Assembly: GCA_029931535.1 (NCBI GenBank)
Contig: JAQPZY010001554.1
Location: 1,364,001 to 1,428,000 of the forward strand
Direction of reading: 5' to 3'
DNA: 64,000 bases
DNA from: Margaritifera margaritifera
Lineage: Eukaryota; Mollusca; Bivalvia; Unionida; Margaritiferidae
Shown: piece after piece, positions 54,890 to 64,000 of the stretch
Layout: each line of letters opens with the position of its first letter
How positions within the stretch are numbered: position 1 is the stretch's first letter
Translations under genes and position numbers: made by a program
The notes under the pieces: model-generated
Seen by the model: the letters and a program-made list of their open reading frames with translations, nothing else
Databases searched by the model: none
Told to the model about the DNA's origin: nothing

Positions 54890-56214
54890 AGACTGGTGCA
54901 CAAATTTAAATTTGAATAACATCGCTGTCTGAGATATATAATTTTTATTGCAAATATGCCATCACAAGAACGAACATAATTTACAAAACATTTGATTTTA
55001 TAGTTCTATATCAGTACAAAAAAATGAAGAAAAATCAAAAGAAAAATATTAGTTGCAAACGGGACCACTATCCTTTCGTAAACATTACTTTAGTTTGAAT
55101 GTTAAGTTTAGTTTCCACTAAATATACTTTCTAGTACGATTAAGTTAAAAGTATTCGATGTTTTCCTTTTCCAGAAAATCGTAAACTTGCTTCCTCCTGT
55201 AAAACTCGTGCCCTTATATATGTTATGTGTGTGCGTGAGAGAGTGACAGAGACAGAGAGAAGCTGCACTTTATTCAGAGATGAAAACGATGTCATTATCC
55301 GTCCAGTAATTTGATAAAAGGAATCGTTCTTACTGTTTAATATTTTTATTTCACCGACGTTATGATCAAGACAGTCACGTAATTCAATAATAATAATAAG
55401 AAGAAGAAGAAGAAAAAGAAGAAAAAGAAGAATAACAAAAATAGTGACCTATGATGCTGAGAGTGCTGATGGCTCATTTAAAAAGCTTTGTGGTGAATAA
55501 ATCAATTATCTGTAATGATAATTCATTATTTGTGTTCCAATAATTGTATCAGCCGTGAGAAGCGTTACATATATTTATTCAGTGTATCTAGTACAAATAA
55601 CCTCTCTACCATGTACAATAGAATTCAAAGTTTTGGGGTACCGACACTTAATCCAAATACATTAAAGACACTGCGTTAAAGTATGGGTTCATCGATCGGA
55701 TGGTAGACAACAGTGTTTGACTAAGAAGTTTCTCTTACATTTAGAAGCAAGTTTTTACGTCATGCATACATTAAAATGATATTTGACACCCAGATGCGTC
55801 AGTTTCAATTAATAAATATTGTATACAACGAAGTATTCAGGGCTACTGAAAAGATCGAATAAATTAAATCGGAATTAAATTAACTCAACGAACTTGCTAC
55901 CTTTTCATTACGGAAAGTATAAAATTACCTTGGATAATAGATACGAATTTGAAAATCGCGATACTGAAAGCGCCCAACGAAAGCAACCTGTAATTACCTC
56001 ATCCAGCAACATATTCAATGTTAACCTACCACCTAGATAACATCGACGTGTTTTCAGGAGAACTATTCAACTTTAACAATTTAAAAGTACGTATGTTTCA
56101 ACTCCAATCCTCGAAAATTCTGACTGCATTGACTTACTTTAAAACAAAGAAAGATAGAAAGAAAAGAGAAGGAAACAGTGTAAATGAGAGATATGGGTGC
56201 ATACAAACAGTCAG

Positions 56215-56257
<43 letters not shown>

Positions 56258-56990
56258 AAATCAGAGCAACAAAATAAAACAGGACAGGGCAAAATTTTAA
56301 AAAAGTGTATCTATTTGGGGAAATGGTAAATAGCGATACTATTTCGCGAATGAAATACCTCTTTATCAACCATATGATAAAGTTACCTTTAAAATAGAGA
56401 AGGCGTGAATAGCGCAGTGGTAACACACTTCCGTCACACCTATGGTGGACCACATTCTTTCACTGGCTCCAGCGAGGATAAATCAGTCTCCCGTCCAAGG
56501 TTGGGTGTCTCCTCCTTGTTGTCCGATTTCGACCACAAAAGACCACAGTAAGCCAATATTTGAACCGTCGAAATTACTTTGTATATGTTTTGAGAAGAAT
56601 CCGCCAGAAAATAAGAAAGTTTGAAGTTTTACTGTGACCGTGCTACTAGTAGTTTGACGCGACGCCCACGCCATTACTTTGTGTTGACAACAAAACGTCG
56701 TAGGAAAGACAGCTAGGCGTACAGAAACGCACCTATGTATTTTTAACAAATTGAACAGAATCGAGGTATCATGTAAAAACAAACTTATCATCTGAACTGA
56801 ACTAAGGTAAAATGTTTAAAAGAAACTACGAGTATATAATATCTTCGGCAAAGTTTTAAAGAATGTAATTCGAATAAACACGTGTGTATATTTTGGTATG
56901 GGTACACATACATAACGTTTCGTGTGCAACTTTTAACACCATGCAATTCCATACATGTTTAAATCAAGTCAGAGCGTTAGAAGTATAATC
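54890..56990 (+). repeat. Unit B (shorter copy of unit A)
   Basis: Starts with aggcagactggtgcac (compare 57162) and runs colinearly with unit A from caaacgggaccactatc. Relative to A it lacks the 34320-35160 segment and the solo LTR. It carries an AGA-rich tract at 55397-55430, a CT tract at 56219-56254 and the SINE-like segment near 56400-56590. It ends at about 56940-56990, where a 41-bp tandem repeat begins. Confidence 0.8.
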
Positions 56991-57066
56991 AACACGTTAG
57001 AAGCTTACTCCAACGGGTTAGAAGTATAATTAACACGTTAGAAGCTTACTCCAACGGGTTAGAAGA
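56976..57066 (+). repeat. 41-bp tandem repeat made of two gttagaag half-units
   Basis: Units start at 56976, 57017 and 57058 (partial). Each contains two half-units beginning gttagaag (gttagaagtataatcaacac and gttagaagcttactccaacg), so the array is about five 20-21-bp half-units. Confidence 0.85.
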
Positions 57067-57498
57067 GAAGCATGTTTTAACTCGTTGTTTCCAAATTCCA
57101 ACTAGTTAGTGATAGATTTTGTATGCAGTTGAAAGTCGGGTGTTTGTATGTATTAGATAAAAAGGCAGACTCATGCATAATACCTGGCCATGGAGATTTG
57201 TTTAAATTAAATGTGAATAACATCGCTGTCTGAGATATATGTTTCTTCCAAATATGCCATCACAAAAACGAACCTAATTTATAATGCATTTGATTTTATA
57301 GTTCTACAATCGTACACCGAAAAAAATATTAGTTGTAAACGGGACCAGCATCTTTTTGCAAACATTACTTTAGTTTGAATGTATTTTCTGCATGCTAATT
57401 AATGTTTAAAAAGGCTGCTTGAGATGACAAAAATGCTATGTAGAGGCGTGTTATGTAATCTTTTATTATACTGTGATTTTTATGTCACCCTCTTTTAA

Positions 57499-57795
57499 TC
57501 ACACATTGTTGCCCATACTGTGCTTATGTGCCATTACATTATACCCCATACATATTAATGACATTTTCCTGATATTCTCCTGAAAAGTTGAATTTGAGAT
57601 GCTCTTTCTTTTGTTTCTAGTTTTATTTTCAAGTTTCAGAAAGTATTTGGCATTATTTTTATATTGTGTTATATATGGCCAAATCAAATAAAGCCCACTG
57701 AAATCAAAGGCCAGTTTCTTAGTCAAGAGTGCATATTCCCACCGCACTTCATATGTAAAAATGAGTCTGAATGGATATTCAGATGATTTAAACAC
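57499..57795 (-). CDS. Unknown ORF, unit C counterpart of 34457-34708
   Basis: 98 codons, beginning MFKSSEYPFRLIFTYEVRWE. It matches the unit A frame over about 60 residues and then diverges by frame change or mutation. Function unknown; the conserved openness may be chance. Confidence 0.25.
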   Translation of the reverse strand: MFKSSEYPFRLIFTYEVRWEYALLTKKLAFDFSGLYLIWPYITQYKNNAKYFLKLENKTRNKRKSISNSTFQENIRKMSLICMGYNVMAHKHSMGNNV

Positions 57796-58399
57796 CGACA
57801 GTTTAACGTGCTGACAACGGCTTTTCGTGACGTCGAACGCGTTATTGTTTCTTTCTCAAATTTGTATTTGGAGTTATTTTGCAGTACATATTGAAGATCT
57901 ATTAAATTTTACACGATTAGTCAGCACCAATTCGACAAAATCAGAGATAAGACTTAAGGGAAAAGGTCGATTTAAGACAGCACCAAGTGACTCAGTATCT
58001 GAAGTACCTATTTTTGATTCCACCATAGGATTGGCAAATATTATATAAATCTGGATTTAGGCGTTCCAGATGTGTCAGATGTCAAATAACCAAATAGACT
58101 GTTCCACACTCTTTATCTAGTTTCCCACACTCTTTATCTAGTTTCCTCTTTGCCTCCTTCAACTGGAGTTATGTGTATTGATATGTGATTCCTATTACTG
58201 TAACCTTAACTTCGCTTTGGCAAAAAACGTCAACCCATTTCCTGGTTTCGTTTTGAAATACGTCCAGTTTCTACTCTTCAGGGTTCTGTTAAACTTTTCC
58301 ACTTAAAATACTTTCTTGTATGATTAAGTTGAAAAGTTTCCAGAAAATTATTCACTTTCTTGTTTTAAACTCGTGTTTTTATATATGGTAGGTGTGTGC

Positions 58400-58453
<54 letters not shown>

Positions 58454-58669
58454 CTGTACTTGATTCAGAAACATAGATGATATCATCATCCGTTTAGTAA
58501 TTTGATAAAAGGAATGAAACCTTTCGAGAAGTCCATATCGTACTTATTGTTTAATAGTTTCTTTTTACAGACGTTATGATCAAGACAGTAACGTAACTCT
58601 CGAGTACTTCAATAATAATAATAATAACAGACCTATGATGATGAGGGTGTTGATGACGATGATAATAAT

Positions 58670-58801
58670 CAGGGCTGGATTAACCCACAGGCTAATAAGA
58701 CTATAGCCTTAGGCCCTCATATTTTGCAGTCCATCCATTCCATATTTGAAGTAACCCTAAACCCTAACCCTTTGGACCCTCATATCCTTAATCCGGCCCT
58801 G
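58670..58801. mobile_element. hAT-type MITE (132 bp) with 8-bp target duplication
   Basis: Terminal inverted repeats cagggctggattaa and ttaatccggccctg bound 132 bp. The 8-bp duplication ataataat lies at 58662-58669 and 58802-58809. Units A (36340-36380) and B (55440-55480) lack it at the same place, giving empty sites. The interior includes three ccctaa-type repeats (aaccctaaaccctaaccc). Confidence 0.92.
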
Positions 58802-59695
58802 ATAATAATAGGTCATTTAAAAAGTTTTGTGGTGAATAAATCAATTATATGTAATGATAATTCATTATTTATGTTCAAATAATTGTATCGGCCGTAAGCT
58901 TCACAGAGATTTATACAGTGTGTCTAGTACAAATATCCTCTCTACCATATACAATACATTTCAATGCTTTGGATTACCGACACTTAATCCAAATACACAT
59001 TTCCTCCATATGATTTCATGGTCGTCATGTGGTCGTTTAGACAGTGTGTTAAAGTATGGAATCATCATCGACAACCGTGTTTGACCAAGAAGTTTCCCTT
59101 ACATTTAGAAGAAAGTTTTTGCCTTGCTTCAATCTCTGCTTTACATTTAAATTTAAAGGCAAAATCGAGCTGTATCTTTCCTCCCTCTGAGCTGATTTAC
59201 TTTAGCACATAATTATGTCACGCATACATTACAATGATGTTTGAGACCTAGATAGGTCAACTTCCATCAATGATGATTAAATATTACATACAACGAAGCA
59301 TTCAAGGATATTGAAAAGAACGATTAAATTAAATTGCTATGAAATGAACTGAACGAATTGCTTTTTGGAAATAATATCGGAAATATAGAGACCTTGATAG
59401 CTTTTCATTATGGAAAGTGTTAAATGACCTTGGCAATAATTGCATGAAAGATATAAATTTAATAATTACGGACTATGAAAGCTCACAACGAAAGCAACCT
59501 GTAATTACGTATTGACCTCACACAGCAACATATTCAATGTGAACCAACCACCCAAATAGCAGGGACGTGTTTTCGGTAGAATATTTCAACTTTCACAACA
59601 TAAAAATGCTCCCATGCTCGAACATTCTGATAGCGGTACATCAAATTTAAACAGAGAAAGATAGAAGGAAAAGACAGAAAAAGTGTCAGTCAGTT

Positions 59696-59751
<56 letters not shown>

Positions 59752-59836
59752 ATCTATTTTTTATCTAATTATCCAAGAAAGAATTGGAAAACGTGTAAGC
59801 ACAAGATACGGGTGTATAAAAACAGTTAGTCAGTTT

Positions 59837-59924
<88 letters not shown>

Positions 59925-60751
59925 ATCTGTTAATTCATCTATGAAAATAACAATGTCCTTGAAAGGAGAACTGCAAAAATAAACATGGCAGGACCAAACA
60001 AAATAATTACTTCTATATGAGGAAATGGTAGATAGCAAAAAGCAATACTATTTCGTGAATAAAATACCGCGTTGTCAATCAGATAATAAAGTTACTTTTC
60101 AAATAGAAAGCCTGGATAGAGCAGTGGTAACACACTTTCTTCACGCCACTGGGATCCCATGTTCTTTCACCAGCTCCAGCATGAGCGAGGATAAAATGGT
60201 CTCCCATTGAAGGTTGGGGGTCTCATCCGTGTTCTATGGTTTTCACTGCAAAAGTCTACAGTACGCCAACATCTGGGCCGTTAAAAGTGCATAATATACG
60301 TTCTGAGAAGAAACCGACATAAACAAATGCAGTTTAAAGCTTAAATATAAACATACTTCTCGAGATTTGACGCGACGGCCACGCCCTTACTTTGTTTCAA
60401 CAGCAAACTTCACAGAAGAGACAAATAGGCACAAATAAACGCGTGTATGAACTTAAAAACTGCTAACATAATAGCGTTGTCATCTACAAACAGAATAATG
60501 ATCTAGACTGAACTGACGTAAAATGTTTAAAAGAAAATATGAGTATATAATTTCTTGGCCAAAGTTTTAATGAATTCAAATACACACGAGTGTATAATCT
60601 GCCATATGTACACATGCTGAAATTGGCATACGGTGCACATTTTAACAAGTACCAACTTATTTGTGCACTACCTTAGAAGTTGGCAACAATTTCGCACCAT
60701 GCACTTACATGGATGTGTAAATCCAGTCACATGACTAAATGTAAATAAGTT

Positions 60752-60752
<1 letters not shown>

Positions 60753-60819
<67 letters not shown>
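60753..60819. repeat. (TA)n microsatellite
   Basis: About 33 TA units at the site that is (TG)n in unit A. Confidence 0.98.
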
Positions 60820-60822
<3 letters not shown>

Positions 60823-61162
60823 TTGTACATACGACTGGGGTAATGAGGTATTGTATATCATTACCAAGTTCCGATGAACAATCACATTACACGAAACAAA
60901 ATCGTATGAGTTAAAGCAATTATTTTTTACTTTAGATAGTCTTTGTATTCATTACTTTGCATCTAAAAAGTCAAGAAAAGCATCAAGCGGCATCATCATA
61001 TTCATCATCATTGTCATCGTCATAATCATCATCAACAATTACGATAACGACAACAAAAGAATCTCCATATCATCATACTTTGTCATCATCATTGTTGTTT
61101 TGCCATTAATACCATCGTCGGCGCTATCATCATCTTCCTTCATCTACTGCTTCTTCTTCTTC

Positions 61163-61204
<42 letters not shown>

Positions 61205-61374
61205 TGCTTTATTTTATTTTTATTATTATTAGAGGATAGGGCTTTTCAATATATTATACATATACATACCTTTCTTTGGTTAACAAGTTATAAACATTTT
61301 CTCTTCGTTTAATCATATCAATCTACTGAAGATACAAAATCCAAAATGCATACCCGTGATTTCTATTGGAACAT

Positions 61375-61609
61375 AAAAGGAATAAAGTTTTTCGAGAAGT
61401 CCATACCCGCGCATAGAGTGGAATATTTGTATTTCACCGACGTTATGTAATTATCAGGTATGTCAATACTAATAATAATAATAGTGATCGATGACGATAA
61501 CGGTGCTGATAATAATGGTTCATTTACAAAGTTTGATTTGAATAATTAGTAGTTATCTCTACTGAGAATTCATTATTTATGTTCAATAATATGTATCGGC
61601 CATGATAAG

Positions 61610-61692
<83 letters not shown>

Positions 61693-62060
61693 GTTTTTCG
61701 TCTTTTGAGTTCAAAGATGACCATGGCATCACTAAATGGTTTGGTTTCTGTGAGTACGTGAGTGCCTGATCAAGCCAATTTGTCAATTTGTGCTCTGAAC
61801 TGTCTGTGGCATACTGGACAGGAGATGCCACTTGGGGTTGCTTCATCAATAGAGGACGTGCTGCAGTACGTGCTATATTTATACAGTGTGTCTATTATAA
61901 ATAGTGTCTCAACCATAAATAATAGAATTCAATGTTTAGGAATACTGACACTTTTCGAAAAAACATACTTCCTCCACATGATATCATAGTCGTCATACGG
62001 GCAACAAGAAGCTTCGTTACATTATGGGCTCATCGTCCAGATGGTCGACAGTTTTTTTAT
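61375..62060 (+). repeat. Unit D, partial
   Basis: Starts inside the unit at aaaaggaataaagtttttcg (compare 36175) and runs through tttgtatttcaccgacgttatg, a (TA)n tract at 61610-61679 and ggtcgaca near 62050. The junction C-D skips the first 2 kb of the unit. Confidence 0.7.
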
Positions 62061-63630
62061 GTATAAATATTTTAAAACAAACTTTATAAACTATATAAAA
62101 CAAACTATATAATGCGTTTACGTTATATTTGTTTAAATAGCGATTAATACATATTTACATGCAAATAACAAGAATATGGACAACATATTCATTGAAAGTC
62201 ACCAGTTGACGAAAAGAATTTATTCACTAATATTAGTTATTCAAAATAAATCCTTTCGTGCTTTCAGTCTACTCACTTGACAAAATCATGCGCAATACGT
62301 AGAAGTGGGGCTTCACCGCTCGGATATTACGACGTTTTGATTGTTATTTCCAGACACCAGTTTGTGAATAGAGGTAAATTTATAACAGTTTTCGACCCTT
62401 AATGCATCCGAAAATTGATGCATATCATTTATTTGGATCCTGCTTAGCTAAATTCGCCTCAAATCGTCAGTGTCCAGCTTCTTGTGAATTTGGACATCTT
62501 CTTCTCTGATACTATCTTAAAATACTTCTCTTTAGGTAGAAATAGTTTGAAGGAATGAAGTTAGAGTTGTTTGATTAATTGATTGATTACAAGATTCATA
62601 TATATTTCTTGCGTTCAAGACTTTATGTATCGTTCATTTTAATTAATTTATTTTGAATCTACACGACAAGGTTTGTCCTATAAGTTTAATGAAATGTTTG
62701 TTCAGATAGCCAATGAATACACGGTGTCTGCAGTATTTCGTCCTTGTGTACCGTACGCTCACAACCCATCCAATACTAAGACCAATTAGACACAGGTAAT
62801 AGTTTAAAAATATGTCGATCAAATAATCTGTCAATAAAGTGTCATGCACAGATACGTTTTAATAGATTCAGACAATTAACATCATTCGACACGACAATAA
62901 CATGTAGTCTTTTCTTAATGCATATTGTCCATGTATTTGTATGTATCTGAGAGAGAGAGAGATATTTCATAAAATAATCACCATTCTTCTGACTAAGATG
63001 AATTATAAAGAAATTGAAGTAACAAATAACGATCTCATTTGATATTGTTTTGTACCATGAACAAATATTTTAGTTACGGTCTCACGGAACAGCCTTGTTT
63101 TTCTGTCTTTTTGAAATCACCAAAGTTTGTTTCATATTTCATTTGATAGAATAAAATATAGACAGAAGTATAAATAGTCTTCACACAAAAACTCGGGTGG
63201 TTAAGGTCAAGGCTCCACACTTTATTGAGTCGATAACAGAGGTTTTTATAGTGTTTCTCGTTATTTTGTTTTCTCAGTCCAGCTGGAAGAAGGGCTAAAT
63301 GTAAACAATAATGAGATTTGAGAGGACATGGATACATTTTGGTTATATAGCGTTGATGAAAACAAAAACTTGATTCTGAATCTATCTATTGAAGAATTTC
63401 TCGGTCAAACAGGACCACATGTAGACAAACATCAGAGGAAAATATTTGTCTGGAACCGAACATGCTTTGCAAGATGATCGTGTTTGATTAGAAACAAAAT
63501 TTTGCTCGTAATTTCACTTTAGCAATCTTGTTCGAAAACGAAATAGCGCACCCAAGAAACTAAAGTAGCTATTTATTTAGGCTGGTTTTCATGTCTGAGT
63601 GGCTACAATTTCTTCAAACACTTCGTACAA
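62061..63630. other. No supported gene
   Basis: AT-rich sequence; short frames do not resemble known proteins. A short GA tract lies at 62949-62962. Confidence 0.5.
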
Positions 63631-64000
63631 ATTTTGCAATTGGGTGACAAATAAAGCCACTGCATGAAACCCCAAAGTATCATGCATGTTTGTGATGTGT
63701 GATAATAAGAGTGTTGACTCGGCTTTAATATCGAAAAGACATTGGTCAAGTCTAAGTTTTAAGGTTTTTCCCCGTCAAATAGTTTAAGAGCCCCCCTCCC
63801 CCAACTTAAATGTTTGTCTATTGCTCATAAATTACAGTAACTCTCCTCTCAGTGCCTTTTGCACGAATTTTGCAATTGGGTGACAAATAAAGTCACTGCG
63901 TGAAACCCCAAAGTATGATGCATGCTTGTGATGTGTGATAATAAGAGAGTTGACTCGGCTTTAGTATCGAAAAGACATTGGTCAAGTCTAAGTTTTTAGG
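63631..64000 (+). repeat. 236-bp tandem repeat, at least two units
   Basis: attttgcaattgggtgacaa occurs at 63631 and 63867, each followed by the same ~135 bp including gactcggctttaatatcgaa / gactcggctttagtatcgaa. Period 236 bp. The second unit runs off the window, so the array may be longer. Confidence 0.9.

Larger units (their letters stand above)
57165..61375 (+). repeat. Unit C (about 4.2 kb)
   Basis: Colinear with unit A, with its own changes: a doubled ccacactctttatctagtttc at 58105-58145, a GA tract at 58401-58450, a hAT-type MITE at 58670-58801, two CT tracts, a SINE-like segment at 60106-60320 and a (TA)n tract in place of (TG)n. Ends near ttctattggaaca at 61375. Confidence 0.82.

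Noticed and set aside
58752..58770. Interstitial telomere repeat
   Set aside because: The ccctaa-type run is only about three units and lies wholly inside the hAT MITE, so it is not evidence of a telomere or chromosome fusion.

Overview
The window looks like a repeat-dense stretch of an animal nuclear genome, most likely a marine invertebrate. The reasons are low GC, long dinucleotide and trinucleotide microsatellites, several non-LTR and mariner-type relics, and above all more than one Polinton/Maverick (adintovirus-like) element. I see no confident host gene, no rRNA or tRNA gene and no CRISPR. I cannot name the phylum; a lophotrochozoan is a guess. Almost every recognisable protein here is a broken copy from a mobile or virus-like element.

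Layout. 1-2625: right-truncated fragment of Polinton P1 (packaging ATPase, zinc ribbon/PLA2-type gene, integrase, end of DNA polymerase B). 3640-5460: decayed Jockey-like LINE ORF2. About 5770-14360: remains of a third, different Polinton-like lineage P3 (ATPase with an intact P-loop, DNA polymerase B piece), then a foldback structure with 20-bp minisatellites in inverted orientation at its edges. 15846-31171: a self-duplicated block made of a 3.3-kb giant inverted-repeat element (two full copies, one partial), a shared linker and four mariner-type copies, the last two forming a snap-back pair. 33045-34205: an isolated integrase relic followed by a CR1/L2-like reverse transcriptase relic. 34220-39080, 54890-56990, 57165-61375 and 61375-62060: directly repeated units A to D carrying a SINE-like piece and many microsatellites. 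39236-54754: the main find, a Polinton (P2, about 15.5 kb) with both terminal inverted repeats, lying between units A and B. 63631-64000: a 236-bp tandem repeat running off the window.

P2 keeps the full Polinton plan. On the minus strand, from right to left, are small zinc-binding and unknown ORFs, DNA polymerase B with SAP-like motifs, then (after two plus-strand genes) the packaging ATPase, a coiled-coil-like protein, penton, a small capsid-associated protein, major capsid protein, a small membrane-active-type protein, adenain-like protease, a repeat protein that could be fibre-like, a 72-bp tandem repeat and a Gly/Ala-rich hydrophobic protein. On the plus strand are a zinc ribbon/phospholipase A2 gene and the retroviral-type integrase. 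The polymerase, integrase and TIRs would serve self-synthesising transposition, and the capsid genes, ATPase and protease would serve virion assembly. All are damaged: frameshifts, a stop codon in the P-loop, a lost polymerase palm segment, substituted protease catalytic residues, an 870-bp solo LTR inside the major capsid gene and a MULE-like insertion near the right end. P2 is therefore a dead endogenous element, and its nested insertions give a relative chronology.
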